Assembly: GCA_027186245.1 (NCBI GenBank)
Contig: CP114489.1
Span: 3,665,501-3,729,500, forward strand
DNA from: Coriaria nepalensis
Lineage: Eukaryota > Streptophyta > Magnoliopsida > Cucurbitales > Coriariaceae
Length of the DNA stretch: 64,000 nucleotides
Direction: 5' to 3'
Shown: piece after piece, positions 22,955 through 37,508 of the stretch
Layout: the number at the start of each line of letters is the position of its first letter
Numbering within the stretch: position 1 is the first letter of the stretch
Notes under the pieces: model-generated
Seen by the model: only the letters and a program-made list of their open reading frames with translations
Databases searched by the model: none
Told to the model about the DNA's origin: nothing
Position numbers and translations under genes: made by a program

Positions 22955-25177
22955 GGCTGGGGTGCTGCGTGCTTATGCAGATATTTGAATTATCGGATTA
23001 ATTATATTTAATATAAATAAAATTATTCAAATTTTTTTAATGTAATTTTTATTAAGTTATTTAATTCTTAATATTATGAGATAATTATATTAAATATATA
23101 TTTTATTTATATTTATGTTCATAATTATATTATGTTTATGTTTATAATTCTTAATTTATGTGAACATATAAAAATATAATAATTATAATTTTGATAAAAG
23201 TATGAGTACGGTGCGGGTTAGTCATGACGTGCCCAATTATACGGGCATGCAGGCTGGCATGCCACGACACTGATTTTCTATGTTGGCACAGTATATTTTA
23301 TTGGGTTAGAGCACAGTACAGATCTAAAAAAGCCTCTTAATCCTAGATGTTTTTTTTTCGAAAATTATTTTGTATGTTGAAATATTTCGATTAATACAAA
23401 ATTTATTTAACCAAATAATATTTTTTATAGTTTATTTATAATTTTAATTATTAATTGTACTAATTTTTAATTTATTAAATAATAACTATTAATAACAATT
23501 ATTTATTTTACAATATGTAGTAAAATAATGTGTAGTAATGCATTTTATCGTGCATGTGCTAATTTTGACTTTATTCTTTTTAACTTTTATATCGAGATAG
23601 TCTTAAAATGCATTAACAATCTCATTTCTTTAAATCAGACTCAATCATTACTTATTTCATAGACTAGCAGTTATGATATTTGACGGGTTGAAGGCCCCAT
23701 TGACTTGTTGAGTATCATAATTTCTAGTTTACTCGAAGGGTCGATGGAGCTTTCGACCCGTTGAGTATCATAACTTCTAGTTTACTTGAATGGTCAATGA
23801 GGCTTTCGACTCGTCGAGTATCGTAACTTCTAGTTTAGTTGACAGGTTGAATGCGTCGATGGGGCCTTCGACCCGTCGAATATCGTAACTTCTAGTTTAC
23901 TTGACATGTTGATAGTGTTGATAGGACTTTCAACTCGTTAGGTATCATAATTTATAGTTTACTCGATAGGTTGATGGGGCCTTCAACCCTTCGACCAGAA
24001 GATGCACAAACTCACATTTCACATGTCGATATGTGGTCTTAGGGCGACATATGAGATGTCGGTCTATGCATCTACTAGTCAAAAGCCTCATCAATCTATT
24101 GAGTAAGCTAGACATTATGATACTTGACGGGTTAAAAGTCCTATCAACTCATAACCTCTTGTTTACTTGACGAGTCAAAAATCTCATCGACCCGTCGAGT
24201 ATCATAAACTCTTATTTACTCAACGAGTTGAATGCCTTATCGATCCATCGAGTATCATAATTTCTAGTTCAATTTGACTCGTTGAGTATCATAACTGCTG
24301 CTCTGCTAGCCTATATGACTATGAATTGAGCAATGATTGAGTCTGATTTCTGAATGTTAGATTCAAAGAAACGAGATTATTAAAAAAAAGGCTCACGGGT
24401 CAGGCACTACACAACACAACACAGGCTCACTAGCTAATACGGCACGGGCTCACTGGTCGATATTGTGTCTGTGATGTGCCATGCCCTTGTTTTTAGGCAC
24501 GAACTAATTCGTGTTGTGCCGTGTCAGCACGAATTGCAACCTCTACTAGCAATTATGAAAGCTCATCGATGGATCGAAGGGTCGATGAGACCTTTGACTC
24601 TACATCATGTTTTAAGTTCATTATGATATATATTCAACCAAATTATTAGTTAAGTGATGTTTATTTAAATTATTTTAGATATTCTTAAATTACGTTATTC
24701 ATTCAGCAATTAAAAAATAAAATTAAAGAAATAAGAAAAAAAAATACAAATTTAGGATTTATAAAAAACTCTATTTTAATAATTTGCTCTGGACATATTT
24801 TATACAATAATTTATATTAATAATACTAAATTAAGCAACAAATTTAAATTTATTATAAAATCGGTCTAGATGTATTTTAATAAAATTAGATAATTCATTT
24901 AATAATTAAAAAATAAAAATACAAAGAAATAAAAAATACAAATTTAATTCAAAATTTATAATTAAAATATTTTTTATTCACATAAATTAAGATTTATGAA
25001 CGTAAATATAATATAATTATAACCGTGAATGTAAATAAAATATATATTAACATAATTATCAAATAATATTTAAAATTAAATTTATATGAAATAATTATAT
25101 AAAAATTATATATCAATATTTATATCATCCAATTTAATCGGATCCAAATACGTGCGGGGTGTGCAGCACCCCAGGCC
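22955..25177. mobile_element. Long inverted-repeat element (about 2.2 kb), possibly Mutator-like, with other repeats inside
   Basis: The left arm from about 22955 begins GGCTGGGGTGCTGC and the right arm, read inverted from 25177, begins GGCCTGGGGTGCTGC. Similarity then continues inward for about 220 bases: both arms share, in inverted order, TATATTTTATTTA, TTATAATTATATTAT-like and CTTAATTTATGTGAA blocks (left about 23090-23170, right about 24985-25060). GCCCACGTA just outside the left arm and GCCCACGTG outside the right arm may be an imperfect 9-bp target duplication. Long terminal inverted repeats plus 9-bp duplications suggest a Mutator-like element, but no transposase is visible. The interior carries a second inverted repeat with degenerate tandem units and a hAT-like right end (TTGCAACCTCTA at 24534-24545). 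Confidence 0.5.
23676..24300. repeat. Degenerate 53-62 bp tandem units inside a fold-back repeat
   Basis: Units built on GTATCATAACTTCTAGTTTA, then CTCGA and a GTCGATG-GGCTTTCGACCCGTCGA palindrome-like part, recur about every 53-62 bases from 23676 to about 24000 and again, more divergent, to 24300. The array is bounded by an inverted pair: CAGACTCAATCATTAC at about 23637-23652 and, inverted, AATGATTGAGTCTGA at about 24328-24342, with similarity for roughly 60 bases. No coding potential. Confidence 0.65.
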
Positions 25178-25471
25178 CACGTGACGGGAGCTTGATATCC
25201 AGCAAAGCAGCGAGTCTCTCATTTATATATGTGTATAAATATATATATATATCTATAATTTTTTTTTTAAATTTTCCCACTGAACGTAACACCTATTTGA
25301 CGCTACCGTTAAAAGATAACGAATACCGTTATCTTATTCCCGATAAATATCTCCCTCTGGTTCGCTCTCGTTTTATCACTACATTTCTTTCACATACGCT
25401 CAACTTCCCGGCCCACTGCTCTCTACTTTCTCGGCAAAACTTTCCGCCACTTTCGCGAGAAATCTTCAACA

Positions 25472-27407
<1,936 letters not shown>

Positions 27408-27639
27408 ATATGAATGTTTTCTTCTGGATGGCTTTTGTTAACTAGGAAAAAGAACAAGACGATTGTTGTCTCTCTGTTAATCGGTTTGTAGTTTGTGCTC
27501 CTCATGTTTTTTTCAGTTTCTCCTGGTTCTTGGATGATTCTGTCAAGTGTGCTACATCTTACTTACATTTTGTTTCCATCATCTGAAATTTGATGTTTTT
27601 ATTACATCATTAAACAAAGTAGCAATAGGATTCAAACCG

Positions 27640-29100
27640 GTATAACAACGGAAGTCCAGGTGGGCTTTTACATTTAGTAGTGAATCCCATAAAAGACCGA
27701 GATCAAGATTGCCTCCTGGAACAGTACAATCCCAATATTGCAGGAATACTTGCAAGATGGGTTTTGCTTGAAACTATCAGACAAAACAGCAGCAAGGCCT
27801 ATTGCACTGGTTTCTACTACAGCTTTTAAAGATTTCATAACACAACTTTCATGGCTTCAATTATCTCCTTGACCACGATGGTGATTACATCGTCAACAGG
27901 ATCTCTGACTATGGGCCTGCTCAATTAAAATGAATTAAAATCAACGGTTTAGCACTAATGCATGAATCAGATAACACAAGGAAACATTTTTTCCAGGTAA
28001 GATCTCTATAAGCCCATCTGCTATTGTATTTGTCTCGGATAATGAAATTATCCGAGCGGCTTCTTTAGATAAAGCTGCATCATTTGCTCCCTCGGGCTCA
28101 GCAGCAAAAACTCGGATTTTTGGATCTATAGACTTTGCTGCCAATGCAACTCCTGATATCAATTCACCGCCTACAATTTTTTACATTGGATTTGTTACTG
28201 AGAGACAAAGAAAACCCCGAAGGATCTAAAACAAAAGTTAAGAATGTGGATCAAAGTAAACAAACCACTTATGGGAACGATTGTAGTGTCTAGTTGTGGG
28301 ACTCGCTCGAGAAATTTGAAAGACATGGTACCTTGGCCACCGCACAAACAGTGTAACAACGAATAAGTAATCCTTTCCTTCTCTACTAAGAAGAAAAATC
28401 TTAAATGGGTCGAGTTGTATATCTAAATTTTAGTATCATTATTGTTATTATTATTACTACCTTATTATACGACCTTCATTATAGGGATGGACAAGAGCTG
28501 CACCAGTTTCTTCAATAACTTGCCTTGCAGAACTCTCCCTTGACTACATTGTGGCCTCACACCAGATAACTCGACCACCATAATTTCGACCTTGCAAGCT
28601 GGGGCATTTTTCGGTACTACTATATAAGTCGGGATTCCTCGGTTTTTCGCTGCCAAAGCTAATGCTGCAGCATGGTTCCCACTCATAAAAATTAAAAGAA
28701 AAAACCGGTAAAATAATAATCTAATGATCAGATGGAAGAAATCAGTTGAGCCCGAGAGAAGACCTGCTATGAGTAACAACCCCTTTTGCAGCCTCGTGAT
28801 CGGCAAGTGAAAATACAGCATTGCAAGCACCTCTAAATTTGAAAGCTCCATTGTATAGTGATGCACAAAGATAAGGGATTACTTTCAACTTGACGGAAGG
28901 CAATGTTGATATTCTTGTTCTTATTGAAAAGAAAGAAAAATTTCTCACCCTTCTGGTAATTTTCACATTTGAAAAATAGCTGAGATAGAATTTATAGATT
29001 CGAAGGTCGGGACAGGGGTCCGGTTTATGAAAGATTCGATGCGGAGCAGCGCTTTTCTTATGGAAGAAATGTCAGCAGCATACTGTTCACCTATCGGTTT
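27640..29100 (-). pseudogene. Decayed serine racemase (PLP-dependent) gene
   Basis: On the minus strand the pieces follow the order of plant serine racemase. 29093-28985: YAADISSIRKALLRIESFIN then RTPVPTF. About 28845-28760: GAFKFRGACNAVFSLADHEA. 28690-28470: SGNHAAALALAAKNRGIPTY, VVPKNAPACKVE, then a frame change into the following exon part. About 28345-28262: GGQGTMSFKFLERVP and TIVPISG. 28160-27941: LISGVALAAKSIDPKIRVFA, AEPEGANDAALSK, TNTIADG. About 27915-27640: IVRDPVDDVITI, KEIIEAMK, then stops. Intron-like gaps with splice remnants remain, so it is a non-processed pseudogene. Frame changes, stops, and loss of one glycine of the GGG loop (now GGE) indicate it is dead. Serine racemase interconverts L- and D-serine with PLP. 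Confidence 0.8.
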
Positions 29101-30789
29101 GATTTCCTCTTCCATTTTTATTTTTTATAGCACCAATGATAATAAGCTCTGTTTAGAGATGAGATTTCTTTTTTTATTTTTACAGTTTTCCTTCGTTGTT
29201 AACTTTTGAAAATCACAACCGATATCTATTCAGACAATATTATATATTAAAAAAAAGAAAAAAGAATTTGAGCTTGGAAATGTTCATTCAAGGGACGGTG
29301 TTGATTGCAGAGCATCATCAATTCATCATAGTAATCAATGAGAATGCAAAAACCTCATTTCGACCAAACTGGCAGATTCTGATTTGTGTCTTAAATTGAT
29401 TCATATTAAGGCAGAAACTAAGTTTGTACAAGTTCAGTTACAACAAGAAGAGGAGAGCTGCTCCCAAATTACAGAAACTTAGAAATTCACAGTTTCAGGC
29501 AAAAAGAACCAGACTGCTGCTTCTCATTCCTTGTTGCCCTTTTTAGATTGACTTTAGATTTTCCAGTAGATCACTTCATTGTGTATCTATTTCTTCTGGG
29601 ATTTTGTCTTTACTCTCCTTATACTTTCTTTGGGCAAGAAGCTGACTCTGCGAGCTACAGCAATGGTTTGAACTATGAACCTTACAGGCTGGTAAAGCCC
29701 ATCCCAAAACGACACTTTTGGGCTTGTTTTGTCAAAGGGGAATGTAGCGACTCCATAAAGCAACTACCGAAATTCCAATCCTTCTTTTCCTTCTTTTCTT
29801 GCTCCAACTTTGTTAAACTGAGAAGTTAGAAGTATTACAATTGCTCCCTCATGCAAAAATCAAACGCTATTATCAAAATTTTAGAAAGAAATCCACCCAT
29901 GTTTTAAACACAGAGAACAGCTACCAAATGTGATTGTAATATCAGATTTAAGAAAGGAAAAGGAAGAGAGGAATGTAGCTGCGCGTTTTATTGTATTCAT
30001 ATCCGGTGAAGAAGGAGATGCATGCGAAATTGTATTTTTATTTATTTCATTCATTTCGGACCATATTCGTTTAAAGTGAATACAAGAATTTTTCCCTAAC
30101 TTGATCGAACTACTATTTCACTAATTTCTCGAGAAATGCAGATTGAAGAAAATACACTAAAACTTAAAATCTTCCTAAATATAACGTAGCTGAAAAGCAA
30201 AAATCACAGCAAGCACACCGATCAAGAACAAAAAAAACAAAAAAAAAAAACTTAACGAAGTGAGAGGATTATAAATTTATATCCACGGATTTGAATTTCA
30301 GAGAAAACAAACAGACTCATCTGCGTAGCATGAAAATTAGAGGAGAAACTAGTCGTGATCGGTGATCCAACCTGAGATCAAAGATTTCAAGACCAATTTC
30401 TTACCAGAAACTCAAAGGAGAGGATGAAAAAGGAGAACACCGTTCTTCGATCAGGGAAAGGAAGATACATTTTTCCTCTGCTTTAGTCTCTCTCGCGCAA
30501 TTACTCTTCAAACAGGCGGGTAAGAAAATCGTGGTTGTCGTCATCTTCAAAACTCATTTATAAAACTCATTACGGTTATTTCGAATATTATTAAATTATG
30601 TGATTTACTTAAATATTTTCACATAATTTAAAATTTAAAATATATTTTCTTATTATATTTATTTACATTTTCAACGATCTATCTCTTTATTTACAACTTA
30701 CATTTACCCATCAATTTAAATTTTATTAAACTGAAGTTAAGTTTGGTCGCTTCTATACATAACCAAACTATATTAGACCTAGTTTCCTA
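29101..30789. other. Upstream region of the serine racemase relic, possible old leader exon
   Basis: Around 30395-30530 the minus strand carries a pyrimidine-rich leader-like stretch ending in a good donor (CTGGTAAGAAATTG), with TATAAA upstream at about 30555-30562; this may be the original promoter and 5' untranslated exon of the relic. The 93-codon plus frame at 29548-29829 and others have no recognisable motif. No live gene is supported. Confidence 0.35.
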
Positions 30790-33250
30790 ATCTTATTATG
30801 CTATACTTAGGTAATTCTTAATTTTTTTCATTTCTAATTATATCATTTCACATTTTACCACACATCCATATTAATATACGCATCTCTTCTACTATTATCC
30901 TATGTATATATTGTCCTATAGTAGCATAACACTCCGAACCATAGAGCATAATTGGTCGAATAATTATCTTGTAATACTTTTCTTTTAATCGCATAGGTAT
31001 CTTTCTATCGCATAATACTCCTAATATCATCATCCATTTCATCCAACTTATTTTGAGCCTATGGAGATATCATCTCGAATATTCTTAATTTTTTGGATAA
31101 TAGATTTTAAATAATGAAAAGCTTCGTACTCTAGAATTTCTCTATTGTCAATCTTGATTGGATTACTCATACTTTGAGATTTGAGACCAAAATTATAAGT
31201 GATATATTTCATTTTTTAACGATTAATTTTAAAACTCTCACTTTTTAGAGCCTCACGCTACCTATTTAATTTGCGATTTACACTTCACCGTCGAGAAACG
31301 AAAGAAGACTTCCATCTCCAAGTTTAACTCAGACGTAGCTCGCTTCTTTTTGGGTGTGAAGCAGTGTCAAACCAAAATACCCAACAAGCGTTAGCTCTCC
31401 CTGAAAAGGATTTTTTAATTTCATATATTAAGACAATATCATCTACAAATAATATATACCATGGTATTTCATCATAAATATATTTTATCAACTCATCCAT
31501 AACTAACACAAATATGTATGAACTTAAAATCGACATATACAACACATATCCTTATAACACATATACAACACATATACAACACATATACAACACATATACA
31601 ACACTTATAATAGATAATTCACTAAACATCTCATATACTGACCTAACAATAGTTACAACACATTCATACATATCTTTAATGATCTTAATATGACATTAGG
31701 GTACATTTTCCCTTTCAAGCACCTACTATATTAATTTTTTAGGCACTCTATCATAGGCTTTCTCTAAGTCAATAAATACCTTATGCAAGTTATTTTATTT
31801 TTATCTATATTATTCTATTATTTGTCTAACTAAGAAGATTTCTTCTATCGTAGACATACTCAGCATAAAACCAAATTAATTCTTTGGTAAATTGGTAATA
31901 CTCCCAAGTCTCCGCTTTAACTCTCTCCCAGAGTTTTATTGTATTACTCATAAGTTTTATCTCTCTATAGTTTGAACAATCTTGTATATCTCATTTATTC
32001 TTATAAATTGGTACCACAATGTTATGTCTCAATGATTCCGATATTTTCCTAATATCTGGATCCTAACTTCCCCTAGCACTTCCATACCTTAATTGATATC
32101 TTATCTGATCCAACTGTCTTCCCCAATTTCATCATCTTTAATACCTTTCTTATTTTCCTAGTACTAACTCTACGATGGAACACTAGATGTCTCCCTTCTT
32201 CCATCTCCGATCTCTCTAAGGTTAACTCATCTGTATTTGTCCCATTGAGTAGGTTCTTCAAATAATCCATCTATCTACCTGTAATAGCTTTATCCTACAT
32301 TAGAACTCTATCATCTTAATGTTTGACTCACCTCACATGAGTCAGATCCTTAGTTTTTCGGATCTGTACCCTTCATTATCTTAAGATATCTTTTTCATAT
32401 TCTTTTGTACCTAACATATTATACAAATCATTATACGCTCTCTTCTTAGCATCCATATTACTTTACTACTTAGTCTTTTGATTTTTTTATACAATTCATA
32501 TGATCCTTGGCCTCTATCTTTTTGCCAATTTGTAAATCGTATTGTCTTCCTTAATGACTTGTTGCACCTCATTGTTCCACCACCATGTCCTCCCCTTCCT
32601 TTGACCTCTCTAAGTATTTCTCTTATCCCATTCTTTATATAGTTAGCTACATATTAAAAAATCTCAGAAGTATCAATCTTATCCCACGCCTTACGTTCTC
32701 ATATCCTTCTAGGACTAACGGATTATCTAATATCTCATTTCTCAAATCTTGCATACATCACTCTTTATAGTTCACCACTTAATTCTCGACTTTTTGACCT
32801 CAATCTACTATATCTGTACTTATAAGACAAAAATCCTATATCAATAACGTATGTTGGGTCGTTAAGTACTCTTTTAGGATGACTTTATAATTTTTACAAC
32901 TACCTATAGATTTTATCCATCAATATTCTCACTTCATTCTTAGTTTTATCTATTCCTAAGTAGAAAAGTTTAAATCATTCTCTTAATTTCTTAGTATTGC
33001 TTTCCTTTCACTTTATTTCTTAAAAACAAGCTATATTTACCTTATTTCTATGCATGGTCTCCATCAACTCTGTTGATTTATCTGTTAATATTCTTATGTT
33101 TCAATAAACTAATATAATATTCCTAATTCTAGTATGAACTAGCTTCTTTACTCGCTCTCATGAGAACCTTTACAACTTATCACTGTAATCGGACACCGTT
33201 ATAATATGCCCTACTCATTTTGCACTACACTCAGCACAGATGAAGCATAT
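30790..33250 (-). mobile_element. Degenerate LINE-type (non-LTR) retrotransposon
   Basis: Minus-strand pieces keep the order of a plant LINE-like reverse transcriptase. About 32590-32440: WWW/NEEV-type region. 32270-32073: DYLKNLLNGTNTDE, RKVLKMMKLGKTVGSDKI. 31545-31400: LSSYIFVLVMDELIKYI and FVDDIVLIYE, in which the catalytic pair sits in VDD (usually ADD). 31042-30848: GVLCDRKIPMRLKEKYYK, RPIMLYGSECYA, EEMRILIWMCGKM. Stops and frame changes between pieces show it is inactive. It sits between the serine racemase relic and AAE3, so the two genes' flanks are now separated by it. Confidence 0.75.
31556..31606. repeat. ACACATATACA tandem repeat
   Basis: An 11-bp unit ACACATATACA is repeated about four times within the LINE remnant, interrupting its reverse transcriptase region. 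It has no coding meaning. Confidence 0.8.
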
Positions 33251-33626
33251 CAAGAAATGCCCTAACATTTCACCTTAATCGTTTTGAATTCATAATTATA
33301 ACATTTTAGTTAGTCGATTGTCACAGGCGAAACACAACGATGACATGTTTTCATGATAATAGGCTATCATCGATATAGCACCGTCACTACCCTTTTATCC
33401 GAACTTGTGACCGGGTCGTTGTGACAAAGGTAGTAATGATACTGCAGAGAAAAAAATAAACCCCAAGGAACAAGCATGATTACCATGGTGCACAAAACTC
33501 AATAAAAAAAAAAACATCTTTGGTTGCATCCAGAACAACCAAAACTCTCCTTTATTCTTATATACTAGAATACTACTAATTATAGTATGTATGTATACAG
33601 AATATAGTGAAGAATTAGGATCTGGA

Positions 33627-35719
33627 TCAATCTCCGAGCTTGGGAACCTTGGGAGCAGAATCTCGAGCAAGAAAATGCTCGGCCACGATCCGGCGTTGGA
33701 TCTTTCCACTAGCTGTTTTGGGTAGAGAATCAGTTATGAACACTTTCTTGGGAACCTTAAATGTTGCAAGGTTTTTCTTGCAGTACTGCAGCACACCTGT
33801 TTCGCTAACTGTAGACCCTTCCCTTAGAATTATAGCACAATTTATCTGCAATAGTCGCGGGGGGTGGGGAATCAAGGAGATTAGATCAATTGAAAACCAT
33901 AATGTATTTTAAAACATAGAATAATAGAAGAAATATATATATATATTTTTAATTCTACCTCTTCTCCATATTTATCATCAGGAACTCCAAAGGCTACAGC
34001 CTGAGCAACATCAGGATGGGACAACAACACTGCATCAACCTCAATTGGTGATATTTTCTCCCCTGACAGAAACAGAGGATGCAATAAAATTAGGAATGCA
34101 ATAGCACTTACAAGCAAATGTTTGCCTAACAAATTCAGGGAAGATTCTTAAATAGTTCATACTAAATAGATACCTCCACGGTTAATGAGCTCCTTAATCC
34201 GGCCGATGAGATGTAAGTAACCATCCGAGTCCAAAATCCCAATATCTCCAGTATGGAACCATCCAAACAAAAAAGCAGACTTATTAGCATGAAGATTATT
34301 TTTGTAGCCCTTGGTCACATTTGGTCCCCTAATGCACACCTCTCCAGGCACATTCGGTTGCTGGGCCACGCCACTTTCATCCAAAATGGCCATTTCTTGG
34401 CCCACGGGCCTTCCAACCGATCCGGGTTTATGCTCGCCATCTTCCGGCAACAGGTTGGAAGCCACAAGATGAGCCGCCTCAGTCATTGCGTAAGACTCAA
34501 GAACCGGTGCACCAAATGACTCCTCAAGCCGAGCCAAGATTGATGGAGCCAATGATGCGCTACAACTCCTAATGAAACGTAGCTTCGGGTAAGCAATGTC
34601 GGGCTTGCTTGTGTGGCGATCGAGTAGGATTTGGTGAATTGTGGGGACTGCTGTGTACCAGGTGGCATTAGATACAATCATGTCGGACCAGAATGAGGAG
34701 GCCGAGAAACGGCCAGAGGCTGGGAGAGTTATGGCAGCTCCTGCTGCGAGTGAGCTGAGCAAGCTAGCCATTAAGCCGTGTACGTGAAATAATGGGAGGA
34801 CAATCACAGTTGAGTCTGACTCGGTGAGCTTGTAAACCGACTTGATGTTTTTAACAGAGGAGGCGAGATTGAGTTGGGTCAAAGGCACTCCCTTGGGACG
34901 ACTTGTCGTTCCAGAGGTATGGAGGAAAAGTGCCACGTCGGACGGGTCGTTAACCAGTTTGGCTACCGAGTCAAGGTTCGAGCCGGTCGTCGGCGGAGAG
35001 AGGCTTAGAAAATGATCGGCTGCTTCGAGCTTGGCCGTTACGTGAGGGATGCTAACCCTGGAAGCAGCGGCTTGAGCCGCTGGAATTCCTTCATGTGAGG
35101 TGATGAGAAGCTTGGATTCTGAGTCTGAGAGGTAGAATTCGAATTCCTCGGCTGTGTAAGCTTGATTTAACGGTGCGGCTGTGGCTCGGCATCGGATTAC
35201 GGCCAAGAACACGATCACAAACTGTAAAAGAGGAAAATAAAAAATAAAAAATTCTTAATTTTAGGATTCAGTGGTCTTGCTTTTGACTCTGTTTCGATTA
35301 TAAAGAAATCTCTGCGATGGATACATAAGGAAATCACAGATTCATTCATTTCTATCAGATTATCATCAGTAACCGTCAACTCCTTCATTCAAAATCACAC
35401 ACAAAAAAATCTTCCGTGAAATTAGAAGCGTTTTTCTCGTGAATCAAAACAGAGCGAAGCAAGAAGATCACAGGTAGAGAAAGAGAGAGAGAGAGAGATA
35501 TATATATTAGACACGTACCTCGACGGTGTTAGGGAAGGTGAGCGCAACCACATCGCCGGCTTTAACGCCGGCTGTTATCAAGAGAGAAGCGGTGTGGTCA
35601 ACGAGCTCATGCACTCTTGCATGCGTAAGATCGAATTTTCCAGAAACCGATATCGCTCTTCGTTGGGGGAATTTTGATGCTGCATTCTTCAACAAACCTG
35701 TTAAAGTCGAATTTTCCAT
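33627..35719 (-). CDS. AAE3: Oxalyl-CoA synthetase-like acyl-activating enzyme (523 aa)
   Basis: Minus-strand exons 35719-35519, 35221-34174, 34062-33959 and 33845-33627 join in frame to 523 residues. It is an ANL-superfamily AMP-forming ligase. The phosphate-binding loop reads LHTSGTTSRPKGVP (about 166-180), followed by LPLFHVHG, ESYAMTEAAH, WFHTGDIG, the hinge GRIKELINRGGEKISP and the C-terminal lysine motif PKTASGKIQRR. These fit AAE3, which ligates oxalate to CoA and starts CoA-dependent oxalate breakdown in the cytosol; a related 4CL-like substrate cannot be excluded from sequence. There is no peroxisomal SKL tail (it ends PKVPKLGD). The first ATG gives MENSTLTGLLKNAA, as expected for the family. 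Confidence 0.9.
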
Positions 35720-37508
35720 CTCTCTTTCTCAATCTATTTTCCCAAGAAGATTAAACTGTTGATTCCGTTGGAAGAGTCGAAAGAACAGGATGAAATGAAA
35801 ATGAAGAGAAAGGGCCGACTTATTTTATGAAGGGAGGGCAATTAAATACTGTTGGCGCCTGGGAAGGTCAAGAGTCGGTAAAGTCAAGCATCGTGTAGAA
35901 AACTGTCAGTTAAAGTCCTGGCTGTCTGACGCGTGGAATGACACTAGTTTGAAATAAATAATTATAACACCACGTTCCACATTTTTTCTTGACAAGTTTT
36001 GCCTTAGTTAAACTGCATTGGTGTTTGATGTAAGAGTTACTCCAATCCAATAAGCTACGAATCACGACAGGACAGGGTGCGGCATATGGGGGATAAGAAC
36101 GTGGGGGGATAGTGTATTGAAGTGTGTGATGTTTGTTATTCTTGTTTTTATGAGGTAGATTTCTCACTGTTACATCCGTTGTTTTTATGTCTGTTTTAAG
36201 AAAAATATAAAATAAAACACAAAGGACAAACAGGCAACAGAGCTTCCAGGAACGTAGAATAAGTGGTGAGAAGGAAAGTGTGTTTAATTTACTTAAAGAG
36301 ATAGGTTGGGATTGTTTTGTTAATTAGGTTAGCAAAGGTGGACACCACTTCACCCTGTAGTATTCTTATTATATGATTCTAAAAAAATTTCTGTATTCGG
36401 CTTATTTTTTCCTTGTTTGAATCAGGGCAAGACATTAAAGTACCATAAAATTGTCACATGTCTGCGTGTGTACTTGTCCAAAATCGATTCGTCTTGCTGA
36501 CAATTTGTGTTTTTCCGGTTGGGAAGTTGATGATGTTTCAGAACGCACGATTCAAAATTTTCATTGGCCTCCTAATACTTTTTGTAAACAAACTGAAACC
36601 ATTCACCGATAGGGAAAAGGAGAAAGCCTTAAAAGGCTTATGTCAACAACATCAATTCAAAGCTCCACTTCGAATACGACGTACCGACATACATAATAAG
36701 AAAGATATCAGTATCATATTAAGTTAAACCATATAAAATTAGAAAGTCCTAATCCAGTTGAGATGATGGACGACACGTAAGCTCTAACGTGTTCATTTTG
36801 ATTGAGTGGCCAGCATCATAGCTCATAACCCAATGCCCAAATCCGATTTCAATTATACAGATATTTAATTGTAAGGGGGAACCTTCTGATTTAGCCAATT
36901 CCCCCTCGTATAAACCCTTCCCCAGTTACAAACGGGGTTACTTGCCACCTGTAAGCAGATTGGAAAATGTGACTCGTATACTTCTTTTTCACCATTCAAT
37001 TCACAGGAATCTCGTTATCTTTCAGGTATGGACGATTATTCAGAGAGACAAGAAAATGGCTCCCACTTAAAATGGCGTTTCTCTTACTTACACTATTCAG
37101 TTTTTCTGGGCCTGTCTATAAATCTGTCTTCTTTGCCCATATAAACTTCGACCATTTTCTATCAAGTAACAACTAGTCCTCACAATTTGCGCAAGTTGAT
37201 GCTGAGATCCCGTTACCTATAATCTATTAGTAGTAGTAATTGAATAAATATTAACATGTTAGTTTATGTCAGTTTAGTAACGTTGGTTTCTTGACAGCAA
37301 TATGTTAGTTTCTTGCAGTCATAAAAGCAAAGAAGGAAACTTCCTCACTGCCATATATATAGAAATGTGTAACCTATACTGGAGGACTAAGGAATGAAGC
37401 AGCAAATTATCGTTGTGTGAACAACCTGCTGTTCGTCTACCACGAACGAAGAAGTTTGACAGTAGACAAGGGTCCAACAGTAAATTACAGTTTAGGGGAG
37501 AAATAAAT
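35720..37508. other. AAE3 promoter side and spacer
   Basis: Upstream of AAE3 on the minus strand; the first 120 bases probably hold its leader. The rest is unique-looking DNA without a supportable gene; frames at 35910-36167 and 36458-36727 lack recognisable motifs. The last 200 bases are the 3' flank of the DIM1-like exon. Confidence 0.5.

Noticed and set aside
29548..29829. 93-codon plus frame beside the serine racemase relic
   Set aside because: Hydrophobic start resembles a signal peptide, but no conserved sequence follows and the region fits decayed flank DNA.
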